DNA of 64,000 nt from Alloalcanivorax gelatiniphagus. GTDB lineage: Bacteria > Pseudomonadota > Gammaproteobacteria > Pseudomonadales > Alcanivoracaceae. The notes beneath the pieces are model-generated. The model was not told the DNA's origin. It did no database searches and saw only the letters and a list, made by a program, of their open reading frames with translations. A program made the position numbers and the translations under genes. The stretch covers positions 34,241-98,240 of the forward strand of contig NZ_VCQT01000008.1 in assembly GCF_005938655.1 (NCBI RefSeq). The letters are read 5' to 3'. The first letter of the stretch is position 1. The number at the start of each line of letters is the position of its first letter. Below, one piece after another: positions 14,372 through 26,651 of the stretch.

Positions 14372-14806
14372 ATGGCTTCTTTGCACCCGCGCCTGGCCGC
14401 CGACACCGGCGAGCTGGGCGAAACCGACCTGTGCTGGTTGCGCTGGATGCGTGACGACCGTTTTCCCTGGCTGATCGTGGTGCCCAAGCGCGATGGACTG
14501 CGTGAGTGGCATCATCTGGCGGTGGCCGACCAGCAGCGGCTGCTGGCCACGGTGAACCACCTGGCCGCGGAACTGGAACGGGTCACCGGCGCCGACAAGA
14601 TCAATCTGGGCGCCCTGGGCAACCTGGTGCCGCAGCTGCATGTGCACGTGATCGCTCGTTTCCAGGGCGATGACTGCTGGCCCGGGCCGGTCTGGGGGCA
14701 GGGCACGCCCCGGCCGGTGGAGACCGCGCCGGCCTGGCTTGAGCAGCTGACCCTGCCGGATCAGCGGGACCCGGGCACGGAGCAGGGCGGTGCGCCATGG
14801 AACTGA
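14372..14806 (+). CDS. HIT domain protein with variant triad
   Basis: A 144-residue histidine-triad nucleotide-binding protein. Its active-site segment is QLHVHVIAR. Aligned to the family H-x-H-x-H-x-x motif, the first His is Gln, while the middle (nucleophile) and third His remain. HIT proteins hydrolyse or transfer nucleoside phosphates; the exact substrate is unknown. The TGADKINLGALGN segment is the usual nucleotide-pocket strand. It overlaps the next gene by 10 bp, so the two are likely co-translated. Confidence 0.85.
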   Translation: MASLHPRLAADTGELGETDLCWLRWMRDDRFPWLIVVPKRDGLREWHHLAVADQQRLLATVNHLAAELERVTGADKINLGALGNLVPQLHVHVIARFQGDDCWPGPVWGQGTPRPVETAPAWLEQLTLPDQRDPGTEQGGAPWN

Positions 14807-14985
14807 TTCCGGTGGCGGTGCAATGCCCCCATTGCTGGGAGCACTTCGAGGCGCTGGTGGACCCGTCCCAGGGCGAGCAGGAATACGTGGAGGATTGCCA
14901 CGTATGCTGTCAGCCGCTGCTGTTCACGGTGAGCTGGGAGGATCCGGAGACGCCGGTGGTGTCCGCGTCTCCGGAAAACCCCTGA
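14797..14985 (+). CDS. CPXCG-motif cysteine-rich protein
   Basis: A 62-residue protein with two Cys pairs, CPHCW (about 10-14) and CHVCC (about 34-38), forming a probable zinc knuckle. It fits the small CPXCG family common in gammaproteobacteria, although the first motif reads CPHCW rather than CPxCG. No biochemical role is established. It overlaps the HIT gene by 10 bp. Confidence 0.8.
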   Translation: MELIPVAVQCPHCWEHFEALVDPSQGEQEYVEDCHVCCQPLLFTVSWEDPETPVVSASPENP

Positions 14986-15000
14986 GAGGCAGGGGAGGGG

Positions 15001-15594
15001 CTAGCGAGAGGGCAGCGGGGTGTCGTCCCCGGCCAGGAAGTCGAGCATTTCCCGGTCGTTGAGCAGGCGCTCGATGGAGCGGCTCAGGATGTCGTTGATC
15101 ATCGCCTGGTTGCGCTCCGCCGTGGGCGTGAAGGGCAGCTCATGCTGGGTGCTGCTCTTGTAGGTGCCGGTGTGGGTGGTGTCGCCCCGGCGGGCCTCGG
15201 CCTGCAGGGTCAGGGTCAGATTGACCCGGTTCACCACCGAGCCTTCCTCCGGCACATAGTCCAGCTGCTCCAGGCGCACTTCCAGGGTGGTGGCGTCACC
15301 GCCCGGGTTGAAGGCGTTGTAGCCCAGGCTTTGCAGGCCGCCGCGCACCGCTTCCTCGAGGGCCGCGCGCACGTCATTGGCGGGCATCACCAGGGCGGTG
15401 TCCTTGTAAACCCCGCCCCGGGAACCGAACGCCTTCTGCGGCCGTGAATCCACGCCGATCACCTGGACCTGGCTGTTCTGACCGATATTCGCCGGCGTCA
15501 CCTGCGGCTTCGGGTCAACCTGGATCTGCTGGGGGCTGAGGGCGCAGCCGGTGACCAGCAGCGCCAGGGTGGTCAGGACGAGAAGCTGTTTCAT
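15001..15594 (-). CDS. YajG-family lipoprotein
   Basis: A 197-residue lipoprotein with signal peptide and lipobox V-T-G-C at Cys17. The mature part matches the YajG family (LQSLGYNAFN; NLTLTLQAEA; a C-terminal run ending LLNDREML). It is probably anchored in the outer membrane; function is poorly defined. ATG 15594 has GGAG seven bases upstream. The gene follows ispB on the minus strand by 32 bp, so co-transcription is likely. Confidence 0.8.
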   Translation of the reverse strand: MKQLLVLTTLALLVTGCALSPQQIQVDPKPQVTPANIGQNSQVQVIGVDSRPQKAFGSRGGVYKDTALVMPANDVRAALEEAVRGGLQSLGYNAFNPGGDATTLEVRLEQLDYVPEEGSVVNRVNLTLTLQAEARRGDTTHTGTYKSSTQHELPFTPTAERNQAMINDILSRSIERLLNDREMLDFLAGDDTPLPSR

Positions 15595-15626
15595 GCCATT
15601 CTCCATTTCAGGTGGGAGCCGGGTCA

Positions 15627-16598
15627 TCAATAGGTGCGGCGCAGGGACTCTTCCGCCAATCGTTGCAGGGTTTCCTTGTAACGCGAACCGGGCACCGGCG
15701 CCAGTGCTTCCAGGGCCCGGGCGGTGTGTTCGCCGGCGCGCTCGATGGTGTAGCGCAGGCCGCCGCAGTCGTGCACGATCTCGACGATTTCCCGCAGGTG
15801 CTCCAGGCCGCCGGTGCGGATGGCGCGCTTGATCAGGTCGGCATGCTGGGGCGCGCCGTGCTGGATCGCATAGATCAGCGGCAGGGTGGGCTTGCCCTCG
15901 GCCAGGTCGTCGCCCACGTTCTTGCCCAGTTCGCTGACCTCGCCCTGGTAGTCCAGAACGTCGTCGATCAGCTGGAAGGCAATGCCCAGATGCAGGCCGA
16001 AGGTGGCGAACTCGGCGCACAGGTCCGGTTCGGTGCGCGCCCCCAGCACGGCGCCGGTTTCCGCCGCCGCCTCGAACATCTTGGCGGTCTTGTGGTGAAT
16101 CACCCGCATGTAGCTGTCCTCGGTGGTGTCCGGGTCGCGGGTATTGATCAGCTGCAGCACCTCCCCTTCGGAGATGGTGTTGGTGCTCTGCGAGAGGATT
16201 TCCAGCAGACGCTGGTCCTTCAGGGCCACCATCAGCTGCAGGGCGCGGGAAATCAGGAAGTCGCCCACCAGCACGCTGGCGGAGTTGCCCCACACCGCGT
16301 TCACCGTGGGCCGGCCCCGGCGCAGGCTGGATTCATCCACCACGTCGTCGTGCAGCAGGGTGGCGGTATGCAAAAACTCGATCACCGCCGCCACGTCCAC
16401 ATGCTGGTCGCCGGTATAGCCGGACGCCCGGGCGCTGAGCAGGCCGACCAGGGGGCGCAACCGCTTGCCGCCGGAATCGACGATGTATTCGCCCACTTCA
16501 CGGATCAGTGGCACTTCCGTGTTCAGGTGGTGGGTGATGAAGCGGTTCACCGCCTCGAAGTCGTCGGCGACGACGGAACTGATGGCCTTGAAATCCAT
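15627..16598 (-). CDS. ispB: octaprenyl diphosphate synthase
   Basis: A 323-residue trans-prenyltransferase that elongates farnesyl diphosphate with isopentenyl diphosphate to make the ubiquinone side chain. The first Asp-rich motif is DDVVD (84-88) and the second is DDVLD (212-216). GGKRLRP (43-49) binds the diphosphate. Position upstream of and divergent from rplU-rpmA is the conserved gammaproteobacterial arrangement. Chain length (C40 or C45) cannot be read with certainty. Confidence 0.93.
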   Translation of the reverse strand: MDFKAISSVVADDFEAVNRFITHHLNTEVPLIREVGEYIVDSGGKRLRPLVGLLSARASGYTGDQHVDVAAVIEFLHTATLLHDDVVDESSLRRGRPTVNAVWGNSASVLVGDFLISRALQLMVALKDQRLLEILSQSTNTISEGEVLQLINTRDPDTTEDSYMRVIHHKTAKMFEAAAETGAVLGARTEPDLCAEFATFGLHLGIAFQLIDDVLDYQGEVSELGKNVGDDLAEGKPTLPLIYAIQHGAPQHADLIKRAIRTGGLEHLREIVEIVHDCGGLRYTIERAGEHTARALEALAPVPGSRYKETLQRLAEESLRRTY

Positions 16599-16700
16599 GG
16601 AACGCTATCCAAAAAAGGGGGCGTAAACAGCGGGCAATGCTAGCAGCGGGGCCCGGTCAGTCAAGAAAAGCCATCGCCGGAGGGCCCCGGCCAAAGGGGC

Positions 16701-16729
16701 TTGAGCGCGGCGCCGGCTTGGCGTACACT
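16701..16729 (+). promoter_or_regulatory. sigma-70 promoter for rplU-rpmA
   Basis: TTGAGC (-35) and TACACT (-10) are separated by 17 bp, about 95 bp before the rplU ATG. Confidence 0.6.
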
Positions 16730-16824
16730 TCGCGACCCTGTTTTTCATCATCCGCCGGGCACCGAAAGCGGCCTTCGCCAACACTGAGCGAGCCCGCCCG
16801 CGAGGATCTATCCGGAGCAAGTAG

Positions 16825-17136
16825 ATGTACGCAGTCATCAAGACGGGTGGCAAGCAGTACCGCGTTGAAGAGGGTGATACCCTGCGCGTGGAGAAGATCG
16901 AAGTGGCCACCGGCGAGACCGTGGAATTCGATCAGGTTCTGCTGGTTGCCGACGGCGACGACGTCAAAGTGGGGCAGCCCCTGCTGGAAGGCGCCAAGGT
17001 TTCCGCCGAGGTGGTCGAGCAAGGCCGCCACAAGAAGGTGAAAATCGTCAAATTCCGCCGCCGCAAGCACTCCCGCAAGCAGCAAGGCCATCGCCAGTGG
17101 TACACGGCGGTGAAAATCACCGGGATCCAGGGCTGA
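16825..17136 (+). CDS. rplU: 50S ribosomal protein L21
   Basis: A 103-residue protein of the normal family length. The start [14 protein letters not shown] and the C-terminal [11 protein letters not shown] and [10 protein letters not shown] segments are L21 signatures that contact 23S rRNA. It is followed by rpmA after 27 bp, the standard two-gene operon. Confidence 0.98.
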   Translation: MYAVIKTGGKQYRVEEGDTLRVEKIEVATGETVEFDQVLLVADGDDVKVGQPLLEGAKVSAEVVEQGRHKKVKIVKFRRRKHSRKQQGHRQWYTAVKITGIQG

Positions 17137-17163
17137 TCCGCAACGCAGCAAGAGGATTGAGAC

Positions 17164-17424
17164 ATGGCACATAAAAAAGCCGGTGGTAGTACTCGTAACG
17201 GTCGCGACTCCGAAAGTAAACGTCTTGGCGTGAAGCGCTATGGCGGCCAGGAAGTCAAAGCCGGCGAGATCATCATCCGCCAACGTGGTACCCGCTTCCA
17301 TTCCGGTGTGAACACCGGCATTGGCAAGGACCACACTATCTTCGCCACCGAAGCCGGTCGCGTGAAGTTCGAAACCAAGGGCCCGCTGGGTCGCAAGTAT
17401 GTGGTGATCGAGCCCGTGGCCTGA
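17164..17424 (+). CDS. rpmA: 50S ribosomal protein L27
   Basis: An 86-residue L27 with the N-terminal [10 protein letters not shown] tail that reaches the peptidyl-transferase centre, followed by the [13 protein letters not shown] and [14 protein letters not shown] motifs. No N-terminal cleavage extension of the Firmicutes type is present. The operon ends at the terminator 22 bp downstream. Confidence 0.98.
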   Translation: MAHKKAGGSTRNGRDSESKRLGVKRYGGQEVKAGEIIIRQRGTRFHSGVNTGIGKDHTIFATEAGRVKFETKGPLGRKYVVIEPVA

Positions 17425-17445
17425 TCCCTCCGGGATCACGAAAAA

Positions 17446-17477
17446 GCCCCGCGAGGCTCGGCCCGCGGGGTTTTTTT
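17446..17477 (+). terminator. rplU-rpmA terminator
   Basis: CCCCGCG (17447-17453) pairs with CGCGGGG (17464-17470) and is followed by seven T residues. Confidence 0.9.
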
Positions 17478-17496
17478 ATGGGCCCCAGAGGGGCCG

Positions 17497-20072
<2,576 letters not shown>

Positions 20073-20113
20073 GGCGCGGCGTTCCGCTTTGGTCGGGGTC
20101 AATCTCCAGCCAT

Positions 20114-20142
20114 AAAAAAACCGGCCACAGGCCGGTTTTTTT
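20114..20142. terminator. bidirectional terminator between proB and rpsT
   Basis: CCGGCC and GGCCGG form a stem around ACA, flanked by seven A residues on the left and seven T residues on the right. It can terminate both convergent genes. Confidence 0.92.
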
Positions 20143-20165
20143 GTCGAGCGCTGAAATCGCGTCGA

Positions 20166-20432
20166 TCAGGCCGCCATGGCCTTGATCTTGGCGTTCAGGC
20201 GGCTCTTGTGGCGCGCGGCCTTGTTCGGGTGAAACTTGCCCTTGCGGGTGGCCTTGTCCAGCACAGAGGTCGCCTTCTGGAATGCTTCCTGTGCGGCGCC
20301 TTGGTCGCCGGAGGCAATGGCCGCGTTCACCTTCTTGAGGTACGTACGCACCATGGAACGCATCGCGGCGTTGTGCTGACGACGCGTTTCCGCCTGACGC
20401 GCGCGTTTGCGTGCTTGCGGTGAGTTAGCCAA
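20166..20432 (-). CDS. rpsT: 30S ribosomal protein S20
   Basis: An 88-residue, Lys/Arg/Ala-rich helical protein with the family start [13 protein letters not shown] and the conserved [17 protein letters not shown] segment. It binds 16S rRNA early in 30S assembly. It is divergent from murJ, the usual gammaproteobacterial layout, with its own promoter at 20542-20570. Confidence 0.98.
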   Translation of the reverse strand: MANSPQARKRARQAETRRQHNAAMRSMVRTYLKKVNAAIASGDQGAAQEAFQKATSVLDKATRKGKFHPNKAARHKSRLNAKIKAMAA

Positions 20433-20541
20433 GGTCCTGCTCCTGTCTTGTTTCTGACCGGCCCGGAAAAGGGCGGATCAATCTGCTTGATTCGGTGAAA
20501 CCGGGACGCACGAAGCCCGTGGGCCGGTTTGAAGGTGCGCA

Positions 20542-20587
20542 ATGATGCCGATCCGTACCTGAGAAGTCAATAATAAACCGTTTATTA
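20542..20587 (-). promoter_or_regulatory. rpsT promoter with AT-rich upstream palindrome
   Basis: On the minus strand, TTGACT (20570-20565) and CATCAT (20547-20542) are separated by 17 bp. Directly upstream, TAATAAAC-C-GTTTATTA at 20571-20587 is a perfect palindrome. It could serve as an UP element or as a regulator site shared with murJ. Confidence 0.65.
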
Positions 20588-20704
20588 AGCCGGTGCCGGG
20601 CCGGGCCCGGGGGACGCGCGGCCTTATTGGCGCGCCGTGGCCCCTGCTTCTGGCGGGCCGGCGGCGCTTTGGGTACCCTTGGCCGGTTTCACGGAGACCC
20701 GGGA

Positions 20705-22279
20705 ATGGACGAGCAGGCGACGAAAGGCAAAAAAGGCGGATTGCTGGCCTCCACCCTGGTGGTCAGCGCCATGACGCTGCTCTCCCGGGTGCTGGGGCTG
20801 GTGCGCGACGTGGTGCTGGCGCGCCTGCTCGGCGTCTCCGCCGGCACCGATGCCTTCTTCGTGGCCTTCCGCATCCCCAATTTTCTGCGCCGGCTGTTCG
20901 CCGAGGGGGCCTTTAACCAGGCCTTCGTGCCGGTGCTCAGCGAATACCGTACCCGGGCCCGGGACCAGGGCAGCCTGGCGGCCACCCGGCTGCTGATCGA
21001 CCGGGTCGCCGGCACCCTGGGCGGCACCGTGGCGCTGGTCACCCTGGCCGGGGTACTGGGGGCGCCGCTGCTGATCTGGGTGTTCGCCCCCGGTTTCGGC
21101 GACGACCCGCATAAAAGGGCGCTGGCGGTGGAAATGCTGCGGCTGACCTTTCCCTATCTGTTCTTTATCGCCCTGACCGCCTTCGCCGGCTCCATTCTCA
21201 ATACCTGGAACCGCTTCGCGGTGCCGGCGTTCACGCCGGTGCTGCTCAATCTCAGCCTGATCGGCAGCGCGCTCTACCTGGCGCCGCATTTCGCCGAGGG
21301 CCGCATGGCCGTGGCGCTGGCCTGGGGGGTGCTGATCGCCGGCATCGTGCAGTTGCTGTTCCAGTTGCCGTTTCTCGCCCGCCTGAGCCTGATGCCGGTG
21401 CCGCGCATGGCCTGGCGCGACCCGGGGGTGCGCCGCATCCTGCGGTTGATGGCGCCGGCCATGTTCGGGGTGTCGGTGAGCCAGATCAACCTGTTGCTGG
21501 ACACGGTGCTGGCGTCGTTGCTGCAGACCGGCTCGGTGACCTGGCTGTACTATTCCGACCGGCTCACGGAACTGCCCCTGGGGGTGTTCGCCATCGCCAT
21601 CGGCACCGTGATCCTGCCCAGCCTGTCCGGCAAGCACGCCGGCGATGACTCGCGGGCGTTCCAGCGTACCCTGGACTGGGCCCTGCGCCTGGTGCTGCTG
21701 ATCGGCGTGCCGGCGGCGCTGGCCCTGGCGGTGATCGCCGAGCCGCTGCTCGCCACCCTGTTCCGCCACGGTGAATTCACCGCCAACGACGTGCTGCGGT
21801 CGGCGGAGTCCCTGCGCGCCTACAGCGCCGGTCTGGTGGCGTTCATGCTGATCAAGGTGCTGGCGCCGGGCTATTTTGCCCGCCAGGACACCAAAACGCC
21901 GGTGAAAATCGGTGTGGTGGCCATGGTCGCCAACATGGTGTTCAACCTGATTCTGGTGTGGCCGTTGCAGCACGCCGGGCTGGCGCTGGCCACCTCTTTG
22001 TCGGCCTGGCTGAACGCCGGGTTGCTGTATCTGGGCCTGCGCCGGACCGGGGTGTTCGAGCCGCTGGCCGGCTGGGGCCGGCACTGGCTGCGGCTGTTGC
22101 TCGCCGGCGGCGCCATGGTGGCGGTGATTCAGTGGCTGGCCGGCCGTGCCGGGATCTGGTTGCAGGGCGGGCTGACCGAACGGGTGGCCTGGCTGGCCCT
22201 GATCGTGGTCACCGGGATGCTGGTTTATCTGCTGGTGTTGGTGATTCTCGGCCTCAGACCTCGCCACCTGCGCCGATGA
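20705..22279 (+). CDS. murJ: lipid II flippase MurJ
   Basis: A 524-residue multipass inner-membrane protein of the MVF family that flips lipid II for peptidoglycan synthesis. It shows the N-terminal S-x-x-T-L-L-S-R-V-L-G-L-V-R-D signature, DAFFVAFRIPNFLRRLFAEG with the functional Arg/Asp residues, and FNQAFVPVL. About fourteen hydrophobic helices are visible. ATG 20705 is preceded by GGAGACCCGGGA. It heads the conserved run murJ-ribF-ileS-lspA-fkpB-ispH. Confidence 0.96.
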   Translation: MDEQATKGKKGGLLASTLVVSAMTLLSRVLGLVRDVVLARLLGVSAGTDAFFVAFRIPNFLRRLFAEGAFNQAFVPVLSEYRTRARDQGSLAATRLLIDRVAGTLGGTVALVTLAGVLGAPLLIWVFAPGFGDDPHKRALAVEMLRLTFPYLFFIALTAFAGSILNTWNRFAVPAFTPVLLNLSLIGSALYLAPHFAEGRMAVALAWGVLIAGIVQLLFQLPFLARLSLMPVPRMAWRDPGVRRILRLMAPAMFGVSVSQINLLLDTVLASLLQTGSVTWLYYSDRLTELPLGVFAIAIGTVILPSLSGKHAGDDSRAFQRTLDWALRLVLLIGVPAALALAVIAEPLLATLFRHGEFTANDVLRSAESLRAYSAGLVAFMLIKVLAPGYFARQDTKTPVKIGVVAMVANMVFNLILVWPLQHAGLALATSLSAWLNAGLLYLGLRRTGVFEPLAGWGRHWLRLLLAGGAMVAVIQWLAGRAGIWLQGGLTERVAWLALIVVTGMLVYLLVLVILGLRPRHLRR

Positions 22280-22349
22280 TTTCTATAATCGGCGCTCTTT
22301 TCTTCCGGACGCGCGGGCGACACGCCTCCGGGAAGGCGACGAGGACGGA

Positions 22350-23288
22350 ATGCGACTGATTCGCGGCATTCATAATCTGAGGCCGGCGCACCGGGGCTGC
22401 GTGGCCACCATCGGCAATTTTGATGGCGTGCATCTGGGCCACCAGCGCATCCTGGCGCAGGTGATCGAACAGGCCCGTGCCCGTGGCAAACTCGCCACGG
22501 TGATGCTGTTCGAGCCCCAGCCCCAGGAGTTTTTCACCCCACAACAGGCGCCGGCCCGGTTGATGAGTCTGCGCGACAAGCTGATCGCGTTGCGCGAGCA
22601 GGGCGTCGATCAGGTACTCTGTGCCCGCTTCACCGAGGGTTTCCGCAGCCTTACCGCGGAAGCCTTTGTTCGTGATTTGCTGGTGGGGGGGCTGGGCATC
22701 GACTATCTGGTGGTGGGCGATGACTTCCGCTTCGGGTGCGGCCGCGACGGCGATTTCGAGTACTTGCGCCGGGCCGGCGAGAGCTTCGGCTTCGCGGTCA
22801 CCGACACCCCCACCTGCCAGGTGGACGGCGAGCGGGTGTCCAGCACCCGGGTGCGGGCGGCCCTGGAGAGCGGTGATTTCGCCCTGGCCGAGCGCCTGCT
22901 GGGGCGGCCCTACCGGATCAGCGGCCGGGTACGCCACGGTGACAAGATCGGCCGTACCCTGGACATGCCGACCGTGAACCTGGCGCTCAAGCGGCCGGTG
23001 TCGCCGCTGCAGGGGGTGTTCGCGGTGCGCGTCAGCGGCGCCGGCCTGGAGCGCCACCCGGGGGCCGCCAATCTGGGCACGCGGCCGGCGGTGAACGGCC
23101 GCGAGAATCGCCTGGAAGTGCACCTGCTGGATTACAGCGGTGACCTGTACGACCACCACCTGAGCGTGGATTTTCACCATTTCGTGCGCCCGGAAACGAA
23201 CTTTGACAGCCTGGACCAGCTCAAGACCGCCATGCGGCGGGACCTGGAGCAGGTAAAAGCCTTTTTTGCACAAGACGACGGACTATGA
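22350..23288 (+). CDS. ribF: bifunctional riboflavin kinase/FAD synthetase
   Basis: A 312-residue enzyme making FMN and FAD from riboflavin. The N-terminal nucleotidyltransferase domain has [11 protein letters not shown] (HxGH-type motif, about 23-33) and a later SSTRVR block. The C-terminal flavokinase domain (about 185-310) has [11 protein letters not shown]. Its stop overlaps the ileS start by 4 bp (ATGA). Confidence 0.96.
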   Translation: MRLIRGIHNLRPAHRGCVATIGNFDGVHLGHQRILAQVIEQARARGKLATVMLFEPQPQEFFTPQQAPARLMSLRDKLIALREQGVDQVLCARFTEGFRSLTAEAFVRDLLVGGLGIDYLVVGDDFRFGCGRDGDFEYLRRAGESFGFAVTDTPTCQVDGERVSSTRVRAALESGDFALAERLLGRPYRISGRVRHGDKIGRTLDMPTVNLALKRPVSPLQGVFAVRVSGAGLERHPGAANLGTRPAVNGRENRLEVHLLDYSGDLYDHHLSVDFHHFVRPETNFDSLDQLKTAMRRDLEQVKAFFAQDDGL

Positions 23289-26098
23289 CGGACTACAAGG
23301 CGACGCTGAACCTTCCCCATACCGACTTTCCCATGAAAGCCGGTCTGTCCACCCGTGAACCGGAGCGGCTGGCGCAATGGCGCCAGCAGGATCTGTACCG
23401 GAAGATGCGCGAGGCCGCCGCCGGCCGTCCCAAGTTCGTGCTGCATGACGGCCCTCCCTACGCCAATGGCTCGATTCACATTGGGCACTCCATCAACAAG
23501 GTGCTCAAGGACGTGGTGGTCAAGGCACGGGGCTTCGAAGGCTTTGATGCCCCCTATGTGCCGGGCTGGGACTGCCACGGTCTGCCCATCGAGCACAAGG
23601 TGGAGCAGAAGGTGGGCAAGGCCGGCCACAAGGTGGACGCCCGCACCTTCCGTGAGGAGTGCCGGGCCTATGCCGCCCAGCAGCTGGAAGGGCAGAAGCA
23701 GGACTTTATCCGCCTGGGTGTGTTCGGCGACTGGGACAACCCCTACCTGACCATGAACTTCGACACCGAGGCGAACATCATCCGCGCGCTCGGCAAGATC
23801 GTCGACAAAGGCCTGCTGACCAAGGGCTTCAAGCCGGTGCACTGGTGCCTGGACTGCGCCTCCGCCCTGGCGGAAGCGGAAGTGGAATACCAGGACAAGA
23901 AATCCCCGGCCATCGACGTGGCCTTCGTCGCCGTGGACGCGGCGGACTTCACCGCCCGCACCGGCGTGGAAGCCACCGCCCCGGCGCTGGTGATCTGGAC
24001 CACCACCCCCTGGACCCTGCCCGCCAACCAGGCGGTGGCGGTGCACCCGGAAGTGGACTACGTGCTGCTCAGCGGCGAGCAGGACGGCCGCGCCCGGCAG
24101 CTGGTGGTGGCCGAGGCGCTGGCCGACAGCGCGGTGGAGCGCTACGGCCTGGAGCGGGTCGAGCGTTCCCAGCCGTTCCAAGGTCAGTTGCTGGAAAACC
24201 TGCAACTGCGTCACCCGTTCCTGGAGCGGGTGGTACCGGTGGTGCTGGGTGAACACGTCACCGTGGACGCCGGCACCGGCTGCGTGCACACCGCGCCGGG
24301 CCACGGCGAGGACGACTTCGCGGTGGGCAAGCGCTACGGCCTGGAAGTGGACAGCCCGGTGCAGGACAACGGCGTGTTCCGTGACGACCTGCCGGTGGTC
24401 GGCGGCCTGCACGTGAACAAGGCCAACGGCCCGGTGATCGACGCGCTCAAGGAACACGACGTGCTGATCGCCAAGCGGAGCATCACCCACAGCTACCCGC
24501 ACTGCTGGCGCCACAAGACGCCGATCATCTTTCGCGCCACCGCCCAGTGGTTTATCGGCCTGGGCGAAAGCGGTCTGCTGGCCCGCGCCCGCGAGGAAGT
24601 GAAAAAGGTCACCTGGACCCCGGATTGGGGCCAGGCGCGCATGGAAGGCATGCTGCGGGACCGGCCGGACTGGTGTATCTCCCGGCAGCGCACCTGGGGC
24701 GTGCCGATCGCCCTGTTCGTGGACAAGGCCACCTCGGAGCCGCACCCGGACACCCCGCGCCTGATCGAGGAAGTGGCCAAGCGGGTGGAGAAGGAAGGCA
24801 TCGAGGCCTGGTTCCAACTGGACCCGGTGGAGCTGCTGGGCGACGACGCCGAGCGCTACAGCAAGGTCACCGATGTGCTGGACGTGTGGTTCGACTCCGG
24901 CACCACCCATTTCTCGGTGCTCGAGCAGCGCCCGGAACTGACGGTGCCCGCGGATCTCTATCTGGAAGGCTCCGACCAGCACCGTGGCTGGTTCCAGTCG
25001 TCGCTGCTCACCGGCACCGCGATCCGCGACGCGGCCCCCTACAAGGGCGTGCTCACCCACGGTTTCACCGTGGACGAGCAGGGCCGCAAGATGTCCAAGT
25101 CCCTGGGCAACGTGATTCCTCCCCAGGATGTATGGAACGAACTGGGCGCCGACATCCTGCGGCTGTGGATCGCCTCCACGGACTACCGGGGCGAAATGAC
25201 GGTGTCCAAGAACATCTTCAAGCAGGTGGCGGACAGCTACCGGCGCATCCGCAATACCGCCCGCTTCCTGCTGTCCAACCTGAATGGCTTCGACCCGGCG
25301 GCCAACGCGGTGGCGCCGGAGAACATGCTGGCCCTGGACCGTTGGGCGGTGGCCCGGGCCGCCCAGCTGCAGGACGAGCTGCGGGAGCTGTACAACGGCT
25401 ACCAGTTCCATCAGGTCTACCAGCGGCTGCACAACTTCTGCGCCCTTGAGCTGGGTGGTTTCTACCTGGACATCATCAAGGACCGCCAGTACACCACCCG
25501 CGAGGACTCGGTGGCGCGGCGCTCCTGCCAGACCGCCCTGTACCACATCGCCCAGGCGCTGGCGCGCTGGATGGCGCCGGTGCTCAGCTTCACCGCCGAG
25601 GAAATCCACGAGCACCTGCCCGGCGAAAAAGCGGATTCCGTGTTCCTGACCACCTGGTACGACGGCCTGTTCGGGCTGCCGGCGGACGCCGCCATGGACC
25701 TGGCGTTCTGGGAGCGGGTGCAGGCGGTCAAACAGGCGGTCAACAAGGCCATCGAGGAAGCCCGCAACCGCAAGGAACTGCGCGCCAACCTGGCCGCCGA
25801 CGCCACCCTGTACGTGGACGACACCCTGGGCGGCCTGCTGGGCCGTCTTGGCGACGAGCTGCGCTTCGTCACCATCACCTCCACCGCCACCCTGGCGCCG
25901 CTCAGCGAAGCGCCGGCGGATCTGGAGGACAGCGCGGTATCCGGGCTCAAGGTGCGGGTGGCGCCGTCGCCGCACGCCAAATGCGCCCGTTGCTGGCACC
26001 ACCGGGAGGACGTGGGCGTGGACCCGGCCCATCCGGATATCTGCGGCCGCTGCGTGACCAACGTGGAAGGCCCCGGCGAGGAACGGGACTATGCGTGA
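23285..26098 (+). CDS. ileS: isoleucyl-tRNA synthetase
   Basis: A 937-residue class I synthetase charging tRNA-Ile. HIGH is at 65-68 and KMSKS near 602-606. The CP1 editing domain contains [12 protein letters not shown]. The C-terminal zinc finger uses C-A-R-C-W and C-G-R-C. This is the eubacterial form typically sensitive to mupirocin. It overlaps ribF by 4 bp and lspA by 8 bp, so the run is one operon. Confidence 0.98.
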   Translation: MTDYKATLNLPHTDFPMKAGLSTREPERLAQWRQQDLYRKMREAAAGRPKFVLHDGPPYANGSIHIGHSINKVLKDVVVKARGFEGFDAPYVPGWDCHGLPIEHKVEQKVGKAGHKVDARTFREECRAYAAQQLEGQKQDFIRLGVFGDWDNPYLTMNFDTEANIIRALGKIVDKGLLTKGFKPVHWCLDCASALAEAEVEYQDKKSPAIDVAFVAVDAADFTARTGVEATAPALVIWTTTPWTLPANQAVAVHPEVDYVLLSGEQDGRARQLVVAEALADSAVERYGLERVERSQPFQGQLLENLQLRHPFLERVVPVVLGEHVTVDAGTGCVHTAPGHGEDDFAVGKRYGLEVDSPVQDNGVFRDDLPVVGGLHVNKANGPVIDALKEHDVLIAKRSITHSYPHCWRHKTPIIFRATAQWFIGLGESGLLARAREEVKKVTWTPDWGQARMEGMLRDRPDWCISRQRTWGVPIALFVDKATSEPHPDTPRLIEEVAKRVEKEGIEAWFQLDPVELLGDDAERYSKVTDVLDVWFDSGTTHFSVLEQRPELTVPADLYLEGSDQHRGWFQSSLLTGTAIRDAAPYKGVLTHGFTVDEQGRKMSKSLGNVIPPQDVWNELGADILRLWIASTDYRGEMTVSKNIFKQVADSYRRIRNTARFLLSNLNGFDPAANAVAPENMLALDRWAVARAAQLQDELRELYNGYQFHQVYQRLHNFCALELGGFYLDIIKDRQYTTREDSVARRSCQTALYHIAQALARWMAPVLSFTAEEIHEHLPGEKADSVFLTTWYDGLFGLPADAAMDLAFWERVQAVKQAVNKAIEEARNRKELRANLAADATLYVDDTLGGLLGRLGDELRFVTITSTATLAPLSEAPADLEDSAVSGLKVRVAPSPHAKCARCWHHREDVGVDPAHPDICGRCVTNVEGPGEERDYA

Positions 26099-26651
26099 CA
26101 TTCAGGGAGGGCGTAATACCCAGGGGGCGCGTGATACCCAGGGAAGCCACTCCGCCCTGGCCTCGGCCCGGGGCCTGCCCGGGCAGCTGAACTGGCTGTG
26201 GCTGACGGTGCTGGTGATCGCCCTTGATCAGCTGACCAAGCACTGGATCGTGGCCCGCTTCGAGCTGTACGAGCGCCTGGAGATCCTGCCGGTGTTCAAT
26301 CTGACCCTGGCCTACAACACCGGCGCCGCCTTCAGCTTCCTGGCCGGTGCCGGCGGCTGGCAGCGCTGGTTTTTCGCCGTGGTGGCCCTGGTCGCGGCGG
26401 TGCTGATCCTGAGCTGGCTGCGCAAACTGAAAACCGAGCGCATGCAGGGGGCGGCGCTGGCACTGATCCTGGGCGGTGCCCTGGGCAACCTCTACGACCG
26501 GGTGGTGCTGGGGCATGTGGTGGATTTTCTCGATTTCTATTGGGGAAATTACCACTTCCCGGCCTTTAATATCGCCGACAGCGCCATCACCTTGGGGGCC
26601 ATACTGATCATTCTCGACATGCTGCTGGGAGGGCGTCGCGCCCATGACTGA
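26091..26651 (+). CDS. lspA: lipoprotein signal peptidase II with hexapeptide-repeat N-terminus
   Basis: A 186-residue membrane aspartyl protease that removes the signal peptide of lipidated prolipoproteins. The catalytic Asp pair is in GNLYDRV and FNIADSAI, with four hydrophobic helices and YNTGAAFSF. Family members usually begin close to the first helix (here LNWLWLTVL). This one has about 25 extra residues containing three hexapeptide units ([18 protein letters not shown]), encoded by 18-bp repeats at 26094-26147. No alternative ATG or GTG lies in frame after them, so the extension appears to be translated. It overlaps ileS and fkpB by 8 bp each. Confidence 0.93.
   Translation: MRDIQGGRNTQGARDTQGSHSALASARGLPGQLNWLWLTVLVIALDQLTKHWIVARFELYERLEILPVFNLTLAYNTGAAFSFLAGAGGWQRWFFAVVALVAAVLILSWLRKLKTERMQGAALALILGGALGNLYDRVVLGHVVDFLDFYWGNYHFPAFNIADSAITLGAILIILDMLLGGRRAHD
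26094..26147 (+). repeat. three 18-bp in-frame repeats at the start of lspA
   Basis: The units begin at 26094, 26112 and 26130 and share the pattern CGTRAYAYYCAGGG. The first contains the ileS stop codon (26096-26098). They encode [12 protein letters not shown] and R-D-T-Q-G-S. Confidence 0.8.

Noticed and set aside
15001..16293. 430-codon minus-strand frame covering yajG and most of ispB
   Set aside because: Only its last 198 codons are the lipoprotein; the rest is ispB in the wrong frame. The start at 15594 has a ribosome binding site and signal peptide.
23174..26101. Minus-strand frame of 975 codons opposite ileS
   Set aside because: Antisense shadow of a certain gene; no domain motif, composition dominated by His, Gln, Val and Gly.
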